From positions 1,054,001 to 1,118,000 of the forward strand of contig JAFEUB010000735.1 in assembly GCA_024529925.1 (NCBI GenBank): DNA of 64,000 bases, written 5' to 3'. This document shows positions 36,484 through 47,507 of this stretch, piece by piece. A model generated the notes under the pieces. That model was not told where the DNA came from, ran no database searches, and saw only the letters and a list, made by a program, of their open reading frames with translations. A program made the position numbers and the translations under genes. Source of the DNA: Ophthalmolycus amberensis (taxonomy: Eukaryota; Chordata; Actinopteri; Perciformes; Zoarcidae). Positions within the stretch are counted from its first letter, which is position 1. Every line of letters begins with the position of its first letter.

Positions 36484-38505
36484 CCCCCCCACTACAACTA
36501 TTCTCCCACCAACAGTGATTTTCCAGCTATGGCTAGCAGGCATTAGCTAACTAATCTGTCAATCCTGGTTTAATTTTCACATGCGTCAGTGCCGTGCATG
36601 TGTGCACTGACAAAACACCAAGACTAAGGGCTTCTTCCACCATCACCACCACCGCCATTAAAGGGAGGACTGAAGAAATCAATTACTCCCAGGGTGTGTC
36701 CGGCTTTCGGCTAGAGCCCATACATCCACCAGGGGAAGTGTTCAGGAGAGAGAAGGAACGGTATAAGGTGGGAGGAGGGAAGAGGTGGAAGGATGCAGTC
36801 TATGGGGTCCCCCATCCACTGCAGCTCAAAAGCCCAATCCCTCAAGGCGACACGGGCCCATCTCCCCACATTACTGCGCCGATACACTTCTCAATCCTGC
36901 AGGCCCGCCGACTCATTAGATCCGCATTAGCATCCCCTCCCTGAGCCCACTGCCAAATTGCCCGATCAGAAGCGCAGGGGAAAACAATACCTATTCAGCA
37001 GCATGATGCACACACACACACACATGCATGAACGTGTTCGCCGACACGCATGCCCGCACACACACACGCACGCACACGTGCAGGAATAGATACACATTAT
37101 GGGATTGTATTTGGGCAGTCAGAGTCGCAGTGATTTCAGGATCCAAATATGAAATAAAGTGAGAGGAAGAGTGTTACTGTGTGTTGCACATGTATGTGTC
37201 TGTTTTTAATGTGGGAGTGATATGGTTATGTGTAAAAATATGGAGAGAGAAAACAGTCACCTCTGTCAACACACACCTGCCCAGTGCATGCACTCGCGCA
37301 CACACACACACACATGCTCACCCCCCCCCCCCCCCTTCCCTCTCTCACTGTCACGAAGCTCTTTCTGAAGATATTGATATCAAAGTATTATGTATAACTT
37401 CTGCTTAAGAAAAGCTGGTTGGCAAAAATGAGAATATTACAGCTTCACTTCTACAAGGTTAGTTCGATGATCCATTTTGAAAAACAAATGCCAGTTCCGA
37501 TGTTGTGTTTCTGTGCATTGAAGCGTCTAGTCGTCAGTATCTTTTTTTCCTAGATATGACCATGCTGTTTATGCACGAAGCAAACATGTTTTAAAGTAAT
37601 TCAAAAAATATATAATAATCAAATAACGCCTGTCAGAGGTAGATGACCGTGTCACATCACTTTTTATTAAAAGACTGCACTATTCACCTCCTACTTATTT
37701 ACCTTTCCTACAACTGACTGAATATATTCCCTCCTTAAAGAATTGAACCGGTTCTCTTTTGGCTTTGACATTATGCTCCTACATCTTATTATCTTGTACT
37801 TTGTATTCGACCACCTGATCAGGTCTATTCAAATTTGGCTAAAATGAAATATACTGCAGAGTTGACAGCAAAATATTTGATAAATCCTCAAACTGTCCTA
37901 TTAAATCAACTGTATTTCTAAAATTATGTGATAATAAGACAAGATAAAATATAATGTCAAATGGAGCTTTATATTTTCTAATCTAAATAATTAACATCAT
38001 TATAAAGATACTTGTTCTTAGACCAACAATGTTACGGATCAAACAATAATGAAAAACTTATTCCAGTGTTTCTGAGTTGAGATAGTTGTTAATTGATAAT
38101 TGCATTTTTAGTATTTTGATTATTCAGAAAATTGATTCATACATGACATTGTTATTATTATTATTATGACATTATTATCTTTAGTTTGACTTATGGTTCT
38201 CTATATTCTCCTTGATGTTTCTGAGCTCTTGCCACATACATTGACTCCGAGCAAAGAAGGGAAGCTTTCTCTCCTCATCTCGATGTCGGGGGTGGAGAAC
38301 CAGAAGGATGTGTGATTCAGAGGGAGGGAGAGGAAGAATATCAGGGGCCTGGTTCAGGTCTCAGGTCATTAAATATCCATGCTGAGGAGGAGCGCTCAAC
38401 ACTTCCAAACTTCCATCTGCATCACACCGGCCTCAAGACCACACCATCCGCTTTCTGTCTCGCACACTCCTCCCTGTTTTCCCTCACGTTCCCCTCTCTT
38501 CCCAT
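36484..38505. other. Noncoding stretch with minor CA repeats and poly(C15)
   Basis: Short CA tracts lie at about 37010-37024 and 37298-37314, with 15 C at 37321-37335. The 36850-36990 segment is balanced and repeat-free. The 37.5-38.2 kb part is strongly AT-rich, with a short (ATT)n near 38155. No gene is supported. Confidence 0.5.
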
Positions 38506-38537
<32 letters not shown>

Positions 38538-38554
38538 GCTCTCTCTCTCTCTCT
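38506..38554 (+). repeat. (CT)n microsatellite with CTCGCT
   Basis: A CT tract of about 49 bases with two CGCT interruptions, a smaller version of the tract at 36309-36483. Confidence 0.9.
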
Positions 38555-39004
38555 AACACACACTGACAAATGCACACACACTTGCACAACCACAAAATCC
38601 TACCTCAGCCAAAATCCTCACACACTCCATCCAGGGTCTCTTTCTCTCTGCTTTGCAGCCCCCCCCCCCCTGTGAATTGACTCACAAACACTGACTTTGC
38701 ATCACCGCTAACGGTTGGAGAAAGATACAGGGTGTAGCCTTAACCTGTCTCACACACACACACACTGAGAACGCTCACACTCTTCTCCACGCAGAAATGT
38801 TCTCCCATCTCAGGACCCCATGTGATTCTATTAATAGCTAATACACACCACCATTGGCATGCATGGAAACCTCCCCTGCACTATTAATAGGACATGTCCA
38901 ATTCACTGCTGTCGCATTAGCGGCTAACCGCTACAGCGCGGGGAGTTTAAGTGTTGCTAACCGAGCGTGCCTGGTTTATTATGCCCTGTGTGAATAATAA
39001 AACA

Positions 39005-39006
<2 letters not shown>
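38555..39006. other. Noncoding stretch with poly(C12); candidate regulatory patch
   Basis: Twelve C lie at 38659-38670. The unique segment 38810-39000 contains CTATTAATAGCTAAT, GCATGCATGG, CTATTAATAGG and TTTATTATG and is a weak enhancer candidate. Confidence 0.4.

Positions 39007-39042
<36 letters not shown>
39007..39042 (+). repeat. (CT)n microsatellite
   Basis: A pure CT tract of about 36 bases. Confidence 0.95.
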
Positions 39043-39046
<4 letters not shown>

Positions 39047-39548
39047 TTCGTCTCTAACTCTCTTTCCTTCACTTTCTAGCCCTCTCTTTCCCTGCCACAC
39101 TCTCTCCCGTTACAGCACCTCTACATACATGGGTGAACTTGGCAGAGCACTTTGTTTGAACATTGAGTAGCTCGCCTTGTATCGTGAATATTTAACTTTC
39201 TCTGTTGGGCTGCGGACGGGGGGGGGGGGAGATTAAAAGGCCGTGCTACTGACTATTTTAGCTTTCCTCTTTAATATTTCTGTGTGGCACTTTCAAGTAT
39301 ATTGATATGTTATTGTTGAATAATATTTGATATCTTCTTTTATTACCGTAAACAAAATAGCTCTTGTCTCATTTTGGTAATGTCTCAGCTATTATTCATA
39401 CATTTGTGTATGTCTTCTTAAAAACCAGTGTCACATTTATCATAAAACTGTAAACACAGACGATCTGTTTCATTTGACTGAAAAAGATGACTATGTTAGA
39501 AATAATGTTTCCATCATCCTTTACTTCATTGATCTATGATTCTGATAA
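39043..39548. other. Noncoding stretch with poly(G12)
   Basis: Twelve G lie at 39218-39229; the rest is AT-rich and unique. Confidence 0.5.
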
Positions 39549-39873
39549 GAGCTGAACAAATTTGTGAATTTATCAATTAGTTGATTGACAGAAAATGCAT
39601 TGGAAACTATTTTGACAATCCATCAAGCGTTTCAGTCATTTTAATAACAAAATACACACAATTCGCAGGTCTCAGTTTCTTAAATTAGTGGATTTGATGC
39701 TTTTCTCTGTAATATACGATCACAACCTGAATATCTTCGGGCCAAGACATGTAGTTTGTAAACATCCCCTTGGGCTCAAGTTATTATTATAATTTGCATT
39801 TTATAGATAAAATAATAAATATATTAAGCAAGAAAATAATTGGCAGATAATCGATAATTAATCTAATATAAAG
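39549..39873 (+). mobile_element. MITE-like fish repeat, copy 1
   Basis: The stretch starts AGAGCTGAAC and has TATCAATTAGTTGATTGACA near the left end. In the interior it has GTTTCAGTCATTTTAATAAC, GATTTGATGCTTTTCTCTG and CTGAATATCTTCGGG. It ends with GAAAATAATTGGCAGATAAT followed by CGATAATTAATC. I recognise this order of phrases from a very common teleost non-autonomous element whose ends are rich in ATTAATCGATTA and which is flanked by GGGCTGCAAC-type sequence. The interior lacks a piece near 39780. It encodes nothing. The family link is from memory; the ends are approximate. Confidence 0.65.
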
Positions 39874-41805
39874 TTACAACTTTAATTGTTAGAATTTCTC
39901 TAATTTCAGATTGTTAGATTAACATTAATCACTCGGTTTTGGGAAGTATGAATTAAATAAACAGTCGGTAAATAAATGGTTTTTGGTTTTTGGAAAAGCA
40001 AGACAAAAGAAGTCTTCCACATACTTCCGTTGTTGACCTCGAATGTGTCTGAATAAGCAGATCTAGAAAGAAAGAATCTGTGCTGATTATTGAAACGTGG
40101 GAACACACATGCATACATACATGCTGTATACTGTATCTTGTTGCAAAATGAAATATGCATTATTTTGGAAGAAAGGGAGCTGAATTATAGAGTGTGGTAG
40201 GATAGGCCAGTTGTAAAGAAGATCTTTCAAGTATTAAAATCCTCCCAAAAGGCTTTAGATTTGGAACATAACTTTAGAAACTACGTCATAACATGTTAGA
40301 CTATCAAATTCCTGCGTCTCTATCTCATCTGGAGCCTCTGAAGAGTTCTCCTTTCTCTCGATCTTCTCCTCTAACTAGGTTTCCCTTCCCTCCCTCTCAG
40401 CCACCGCATCCCCACCTTTCCCTGCTTCCTCCCTCTCTTCTCATGTCTCCTCTCTCCTCTTCTCATCATCCCCTCCCTCATCTTATGCAGAGGAGGTCCC
40501 GTGGGACGGCGGTTTCATGTAACACGCCAACAAGCGGAGAACAAGAGGCGAGGAGTCTTAAATGTCCTGCTAAACTGTATGTGCTTTTCCCTCTCCCTGT
40601 GTTTCACTCGCTCGCTACCTTTCCTCTGTTGCTCTCATTACCTTTTGATTCACACAGGAGGCTGTTAGCGCTGCACATTCTTTGTCACTTTCCCCACAGT
40701 TTGTTTGTGGTTTTGATTTGAATTGGAAATCACGAAGAAGTTGTTCTGCTATTCATATAATAACCAATCTATTCTGTAAACTTGATTTTTGATACACGTT
40801 TTGCCATAATCAAGTGGTGAATTGCACACTGACATACAGTTATGTTAGTGCTATGTCTTAGCAAGTATTTCCTCCAGCTTGGTCGATACTTACAATCCTG
40901 AATATGTGCCGTCAGAAACACACCTCAAGAAGACTGTGGTCTGGAGTCACTTTAGAGTCTAGCTTTTCCCTTCATTCCCTGATTTTCCATGTTCCAGGGT
41001 CATGCTTGTTAATGGGCCAGGACCAGTCCTTCATCCCAGCCTCCTTGAATTTGCCATTAGCCTATCATAAGGTCAAGGGCTATGGGCAAGACCCAAAATA
41101 GCAATGGCCCATTATTTCTCAAGGAAATTGATTATTGATTGGGAACAACAACAGAACTGATTGAAAGGGGAGGGAGAAAGATGGACGGAGGGAGAGAGAG
41201 AGAGAGCAGGAGAGAGACTGAGGGCTCAATAAAGAATGATTGAAGCATGTCACACAGCAGGCGCACTGGCTGGACAGGAATCACAACAGCGAGGGACCAC
41301 AATTTACCACAATTTACCTACATCCCCAGTGGAACTGACAGATTGCTTTCACTCCTGCCTTCATCCCGTTCTTCCTTCTTCTTTTTTTAAACTCGTTTAA
41401 CTGTTTATCTCTCCTTTTTTTAAGTTCCCTTCATCCTCAGTATCGTTCCCTCACTTAATTGTGACTAAAGTGTCATACTGCACATACGTTTGTATGTTAG
41501 TGTAGCTGTATACGTAACTGCATCTGGTTAATTGTGAGTTTTGTGTGGCTGCATGTTGGTGTGGGTTTATGTGGTGGGATATAGCTGTTATATATACTGC
41601 ATATGACCGTGTGTGTGTGTGAGGTCCAAGTTCCTGCAGTGTTGACAGGTCTCTTGCATGTCCCGGCCACTCTAGACGAACCAAGGTTGGGTTTAATCTT
41701 ATAATGGCTGAGAGAAGGCCTCCTTAAAGCAAATCACAATGCATTGACCAAAAGACTCATGCATTATTCAACGTTCCTTTTTTTCATATCACACAACCTC
41801 AGCAA
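39874..41805. other. Noncoding stretch with pyrimidine block at 40.32-40.49 kb
   Basis: The segment at 40320-40490 is almost purely C/T on the plus strand and produces a serine/proline/leucine-rich 142-codon frame that is not a gene. A GA-rich patch lies at 41165-41220. The 12-base phrase ACCACAATTT is doubled at about 41297-41318. Otherwise the DNA is unique. Confidence 0.5.
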
Positions 41806-41900
41806 TGCTCACACACACACACACGCGCACACACACACACACGCACACAAGCACACACACAGGCTCATTTGCACTTATGTGTGTGTGTAAAGTACGCACA

Positions 41901-41939
<39 letters not shown>
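41806..41939 (+). repeat. Two (CA)n microsatellites
   Basis: An interrupted CA/CG tract (41806-41860) and a clean CA tract (41902-41939) flank a short GT patch, so the two arms can partly pair. Confidence 0.9.
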
Positions 41940-41941
<2 letters not shown>

Positions 41942-42369
41942 TTGGCTCTCTCTAGGCCCCACGGCTAGTCAGACAGGATTTTCTTGTAATTCTAATAATT
42001 GATATGTATCTCTGTTTTCATTGAATTAGCGCACTTGAGCTAATTGAGGTACTCCTTGGTCAAAACTGCATTCCCAAATTCTATTAATCTCGGTGTGTTT
42101 CAAATAGCACTTGACAAAAACCTTGGTGTCCAGTAGGAAGATGTTTTTTTAGGCTTTGTGTATTCATTAATGTGCCCGATAGTAATAAGAAGTTATGTTA
42201 TATTTGCATTACAAATGAAATAGATTACATGAGAATAGCCCCCCATATTCTGTCAATGGTGCACAAAAGATTTGAATAGACCTGCTGTACAATATGTGAA
42301 GACTATGTTTTCTTCTTGGCCATTTGAATGTTTCCTTGTCTGTGTATCTGTGTCTCACACTGAAATACA
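41940..42369. other. Noncoding stretch, no gene seen
   Basis: AT-rich unique DNA with several AATTAG/GAATTAG cores near 42020-42050. No gene is supported. Confidence 0.5.
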
Positions 42370-42720
42370 CTCTTCATCACCCCATAGTGTCCAATACACT
42401 AATTACAGCCAGATTAAATATTCATTAACGGAGCAATTAGTAAAATAATCTGATGGATTGGAGGCCGACAGACTCAAGTGTTCAACCAACACTAATCTAT
42501 TCTGAAATCAGAGCTATTTTATGTTATTGGTGTTCCTATCTTCGATATGAATTAACATCGCCAGTTCACTGGCAAATTACAAAGGCCTTTCTCAGAGACT
42601 CTATTCCATGTAAAAAAAGAAAAAGAAATCCCATTCGACCATTATTTTATATGTGGCATTTGACGTTTCCGTCTCTGTGATACATTAGTAATAATTAGTG
42701 AAAATATAGTTTTGCCAAAA
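42370..42720. promoter_or_regulatory. Candidate enhancer, AT-rich homeodomain-core block
   Basis: Cores include CACTAATTACAG, AGATTAAATATTCATTAACG, GCAATTAGTAAAATAATC, GAATTAACATC, ACATTAGTAATAATTAGTG. They sit in 350 bases of repeat-free, non-monotonous AT-rich sequence. This is the densest run of such cores in the right half of the window. Homeodomain binding is known biology for the cores. Enhancer function is inferred. Confidence 0.3.
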
Positions 42721-43794
42721 TAGATTGAAAGCTGAATTAAAAGCAAACACTAAAGACAAGAAGGTGAAGGTTGCGATCAGATAATAATAGGTTAATTGAC
42801 ACACACACAAACACTGGCCCAGTCGCACTAGGGTTTGTATACTTGGCCCCTGTGTGTCCTGCCTTCCCTTAATTGGCTCTTTTGCAGCGGAGCCATTGAG
42901 ACTCGGGGTGTGTCTCTCGCTTTGCTTCCTTCCATCCTTCTTTTCCTCTCCTGCCTCACCTCCACCCTTTACCGTCACCCTGGTCTTCCCACTCGCCTCT
43001 CCTCGAGCACACTGAGGCCAGCAGCATAATCCAAAATCCAAATCGGTGTATTTGCGAAGGCCTTTTGGCTGTTTGGAAACAGCAAGCTTCCTGCAAGTCA
43101 TGGTGTTTTCCTTTACTGACGACAGCACCAGAAGAGTTTGCATCAGACTCACAAATAAATCACATAAATAGTACTGAATGTGACACTTTTGGGCCGACAT
43201 CATTTTTTTTACATATGCAAATTGTTCAATATATTAACATTAACCTCATTCAAGTTACTGGATGGGTCATTTAAGGGGATTTTTTTGTATTCTATTTATA
43301 TAAATCTATTTTGGTTGTGATGCTTCATCACTGGCTGGAGGTCATAGTTCAGACACCTTTTATTGAACTCCACATTATTGAGCGGTTGGTTGCGGGTCTG
43401 TGTACCGCAGACACAGACAGTTGTTTTTAGTTTGCTATTTAGAATATTGTCCCATTTCAAGAGACAGCTTAGCCATATTTGGCCTGAGGGGACACTTATA
43501 AACACATGAATATGCCCCGACCCAGACACAAAGAGATGACACCGTCCATAAACACACACTCGCACACACGTGCACACACGTGCACACACGTAGCATTCAC
43601 GCACACACAAACAGATATATGTGGAAAGACAGACACAAACACAGACAGTGTGGACACAAGAGTGTGCAAGGTGTTTTATCCATGCATAAATACACTCATG
43701 CATGCATGAACACACACAATACACACACACATATGCAGGCCCATACTACTCACCTTAATTGGCCCACCAAGCATCACTTAAGAAGCCTTTGAGA
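42721..43794. other. Noncoding stretch with CA-rich cluster
   Basis: An octamer ATGCAAAT at 43214-43221 is followed directly by TGTTC, giving an overlapping SOX-type ATTGTT. A CA-rich cluster with repeated CACACACGTG units lies at 43555-43595, with further CA-rich sequence to 43735. The 172- and 144-residue minus-strand frames here have no domain and are regarded as chance. Confidence 0.45.
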
Positions 43795-43975
43795 CAGAGA
43801 CAGTGTGAGATAGACATGGAGGAGGAGGAGAGGTAGGAGTAGGTGGGAGGGGGGGGGAGTTCAGAGATACAGACAGAAAAAGGAAAGAGATAGAGTCTTG
43901 GAAAGAAGGAGGAGATCGGCAAGACGGAAGAGAGGGAGGGCAGAAGGCATGAGGAGGAGAGAGAAAGAAAGCTCC
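43795..43975 (+). repeat. Polypurine block
   Basis: About 180 bases are almost all A and G on the plus strand, including GGAGGAGGAGGAG and a run of 9 G. The 193-residue minus-strand frame across it is serine/leucine/proline-rich and is the largest spurious frame in the window. Confidence 0.8.
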
Positions 43976-45187
43976 CTGTGTATTTCTGGGGGTAATTACA
44001 GATGCAGATTTGCGTTGCCACTTGCAACATGGCTGAATTCATTTCCATCTTCGCTCTGCCCTTCCCCGGTGCCCCTGGGGAGGGGGGAGACAGAACTGAG
44101 GGTGTGTGTGTGTGTGTGAGCGTTGAAGGAGGCAAATCTGGGAATCTGCATAACAAGCTGAGAAAGACAGGAGGAAAAGGGAAGAAGAGCACGAGAAAGA
44201 GGATGACAATGCTATGAAGAGACAAACCAAGACGGCTAGTCACTGATAAAATACATGTCATTCTTACACCTGATTTTAAGGAACAATCTGAACATTCAAG
44301 TATTAAGTACTTGTGTGTCGCTACAAAGTTATACACAATTTTTGTACGCTTTATTCATTGCCAAAATAAGCAAAATCAAATGGTATTAGGTTCCACAAAT
44401 GCAAAACACTAATTATCAGCACACAATTAAACACATGGGCTTGGATTTGCTTGTGCTCTTAGCTTTGAACCGTCAAACTTGGTGGAAGTGATTAGGTCAG
44501 CAGATAAAGTGTTTTCAAACACTTACGGTACATCATGGTAAGTTTTAAACTATATACAGTCGGTGCCAATAATGAAATCAGTAGCACAAAGTTTCATCAG
44601 TCACAGGAAAATATTTGAAAGTCAATTGAATCCATCTCTGTGTGATTGATAGCTCAACAAAAAACACTTGAATCGCACTCCTGCTTCAGTAAACCCCACC
44701 CACCTGCAGTCCCCTGCAGATTAAAACTGAAGGTAAAACTAATTTCAATATAGTATTTTCTGACTCAGTCATTAGTTTCAAAGAAAATATAGTGTCCCCC
44801 TGATTTCCCTGAACTTGTATTGTTTCTATTTTCCCATTTTTAAATGTAGTTATTCACAGATGATTAGAGACACCTTGTCCTTTCAAGGTTCAGTTTTTGC
44901 CCCCTGTGGATCCAAACAATCGCCTCACAAAATGCCAAAGTTGCCTTAATTGATACAAGAACAGAAAGCTATCGAAACCTGACACACTGTTTACTCTGTT
45001 GGCTGTGTCTCCATCATGAGAGAATACAGGTGTTTGATGCCACAGCGAAACCCCCACGGTGTGTTTACCTCAGACTTGTCCTTCAGTCAGCAGAAGATTG
45101 ATGGAGAGCCACTCGCTCCCACAGCGCACTGGTGTTGGTGCAGTGACAGCATATAGCCACCAGGGGCTTACTGATCACAGCAGTGTG

Positions 45188-45219
<32 letters not shown>

Positions 45220-46019
45220 GAGAAAAAGAGCAAGAGTGACAGTGGAGACAGGAAGAAATGCAAAAAGTCCGGCACCAAGAGATAGAAACAGACAGCAAAT
45301 GTGCATGTCAGTCAAAACAAACATGCCTTCTTGTTAAACTTTTCCAATACGTGTGTGTGTGTTTGTGTGTGAGAGCGTAGGTGTTTATGTGCTTGTGGGC
45401 TGGCATTGTTCATATGTAAAGCCCCTTTGTTTTCCTGTTTTCATGTCCCCGTGTTTGTTTTTGACCATTGTCTCTGGAGAACGAGAGAGATACGAAGAGT
45501 CTATCACTGAATCTGTCTTAGTTTTTCATCCAGTTGTGCAACATAACACACACAAGGATATGCACACATGCACGCACATGCACACACACACACACCCTTT
45601 CCTGTAAGACCACCTGGCTTCCCGCTGCCAGTCCGCCAGCCTGCTCAGCAGCCAGAGACTTGGCCCGATTAATTATCTTCCTGCTAATTGAATGTAGAGG
45701 GACTCTACAGGGATGGGTCATTAAACTGATGCAGCGTATGTTTGTCTCCACTGTTTATCTATCCGCAGCTAAAAGATACATCAGACACACACTGCACGCT
45801 GGCAGTAGCACGCACGGACTCACACATGCATTTGCAAGGATACCAATATCTACACTTGTGCTGACAAACATAAATGATGCTCATGCACACAAGCATTCAC
45901 TCTCTTTGTCACTCAAACACGTGTGCAGGCATGAATACACACATGCACAATTCATTTTAATAAATCCTTGGTGGTGTTCCCATCACAGGTCAACATAGTG
46001 AGTGGCAGACGGAATTAAC
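43976..46019. other. Noncoding stretch with (GT)n at 45183-45219
   Basis: Short GT tracts lie at 44101-44119 and 45183-45219, with CA-rich sequence at 45545-45597. The balanced segment 45600-45780 with GATTAATTATC and GCTAATTGAATG is a weak regulatory candidate. TGATTGAT occurs at 44643-44650. No gene is supported. Confidence 0.45.
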
Positions 46020-46400
46020 TAGAGCTGCAACTGGTGATTATTTTAACAATGGATTAATCAGTCAATTTATTATTTCTTTATTAATTGATTATTCATTTAC
46101 TTTTCGGTGAATCGATTTTTCGTTGTTTTTTTCCCAAGCTAAGTTCCAAATATTTCATTGTTCCAGCTTCTCAATTGTGAGTTAGTAGTTTCTCTTTGCT
46201 TTGTGGAACGGTAAATTAATTAAATAAATAAAAAGTACAATAATTGTTGAGGATTAGGGCTGTTTGTCAGACAAACAACAAATATGAAGACTCTGGCTTC
46301 AGGAAATTGTAACAGGCATTATTCACTGTAAGGGGCATTTTCCACTATTTATGACAATTCATTTCTGTTGTTCAACTTCATTGACTAATAATGTCATCAG
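46020..46400 (+). mobile_element. MITE-like fish repeat, copy 2
   Basis: This is a second copy of the family at 39549-39873, in the same orientation. It begins AGAGCTGCAACTGG, continues through GGATTAATCAGTCAATTTAT, CCAAATATTTCATTGTTCC, AGCTTCTCAATTGTGAG, CTGTTTGTCAGACAAAC and AGGAAATTGTAACAGGC, and fades out after CACTATTTATGAC. It keeps interior parts lost in copy 1 and carries a small AT-rich insertion near 46215-46250. Noncoding and diverged. Family assignment is from memory. Confidence 0.7.
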
Positions 46401-46719
46401 TGAGTAGAACAATCACAAGAATGTCAAGGCTGTAACTTTAGTATACTTTTGATTACATTCTACCCTTGTCTTTGTCTTGATCACCTCCTTCATGATATTG
46501 GTGTCATGTAATCCTTGATACTGTGACTCGGTAATGATATGCCGTCCTGGAGACGTTGGACAAGGGAGTGTGACGCTGATGTACCCTTGGTGGATGGGAT
46601 AGTTTTGGTGGAAAAAAGGACCCATGTTGGACAAACACGGAGAGATTAATTCGTAATGAAAATGATTATAGTTGCTGTCCTAATGCAGTGTACTAATTTG
46701 AATACCTTTATCCCAGAAT
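46401..46719. other. Noncoding stretch, no gene seen
   Basis: Short unique sequence between two transposon fragments. It may include further eroded transposon sequence. Confidence 0.45.
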
Positions 46720-46858
46720 TAAATTGTACAAAAATATTCAACCCCTTGGCAGTTTTAGTGTTTTATTGTCTTACAACACTTAATCAAAGTAGATTTAATG
46801 CCTTTTTTTTTACACTGATCAACAGAAAAAACAATCTTTAATGTAAGTGAAAACACAT
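46720..46858 (+). mobile_element. End fragment of a Tc1-like DNA transposon
   Basis: The ordered phrases GTACAAAAATATTCAACCCC, GTTTTAGTGTTTTATTGTC, CAAAGTAGATTTAATG, ACACTGATCAACAGAAAAA and TCTTTAATGTAAGTGAAAAC match my memory of the end of a fish Tc1-type transposon. Only the terminal region remains; no transposase frame is present. The superfamily is less certain than the element identity. Confidence 0.6.
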
Positions 46859-47478
46859 GTGTCCACATATGTGACCTGACGGATCAGATATATTTCGTGG
46901 GCAAGGGAGCGGCCATAAAACGGTGGATAAAAACATTTAATATCCTATAAATTCTTCACAATTAAAGCCCCCCGTTATTTTTGCTGCCTACTCCCCCTCC
47001 CTGCAGTAATACTCAATTTGTTTAATTGAAGAATAGCTGCTAACAAACATCTGCTAATTAGGTGATAAGCACATCGTCCTTCACAGTAATAGTCCCGTTA
47101 TTATCTCCGGCAGGAGGATCATGCGATCGGTTGCGTGCGTGCATGAGTGAGTGTGGACCTCTGTGTCTGTCCATGGCTTATCTCACGTTCTGCTGCAGCA
47201 AACTCCATGATATTTTGGGTGCTCAGTTATGGCTGTGTGCACCTTTTGTTGCCTGTTTTATGCTGCCTATTGACTGCCTGCTGACTCCTCACTCAGTTCT
47301 CTTAATCGGCCCCCGGCCGGTAGGGGCCGCAAGTGATAACACAGCTGAGTGCGTTCACAGAAGTGTTTTGAACGGTGCGTTTTGCACCTGGCAGAGATTT
47401 GCACTCTATTGAGTGCACTTTTCTAGTTTTGCTATTTGAAAGCTTTTGTTTCGAAGCAGCAACATCAGGAGATATTGT
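46859..47478. other. Noncoding DNA with candidate conserved patch 46.94-47.11 kb
   Basis: The 46940-47110 patch is repeat-free and holds TTTAATTGAAG, GCTAATTAGG and CCGTTATTATC. The 116-codon plus-strand frame at 47062-47412 has no recognised domain but is free of low complexity; I leave it uncalled. Confidence 0.4.
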
Positions 47479-47507
47479 GGGGTGGGGTGGGGTGGGGGGG
47501 GGGGGGG
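47479..47507 (+). repeat. (GGGGT)n with poly(G14), G-quadruplex candidate
   Basis: Three GGGGT units are followed by 14 G. Four or more G runs of at least four bases separated by single T meet the usual rule for a G-quadruplex on the plus strand. Fold and function are inferred. Confidence 0.85.

Noticed and set aside
36204..36543. Serine/arginine-rich and glutamate/arginine-rich frames resembling RS-domain proteins
   Set aside because: They are direct translations of the CT/CTCGCT repeat on either strand.
42685..43203. 172-codon open frame on the minus strand
   Set aside because: It has no recognisable domain, crosses AT-rich candidate regulatory DNA and a pyrimidine patch, and shows no splice or start context worth calling.
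43755..44336. 193-codon open frame on the minus strand
   Set aside because: It is the complement of a polypurine block; the product is serine/leucine/proline-rich with no domain, as expected from composition alone.
45153..45168. CCACCAGGGGC resembling CTCF
   Set aside because: One G of the core is missing and the downstream part does not match.
47062..47412. 116-codon plus-strand frame without low complexity
   Set aside because: No domain or homologue recognised, cysteine/leucine-rich in a way common for chance frames, and no splice context.
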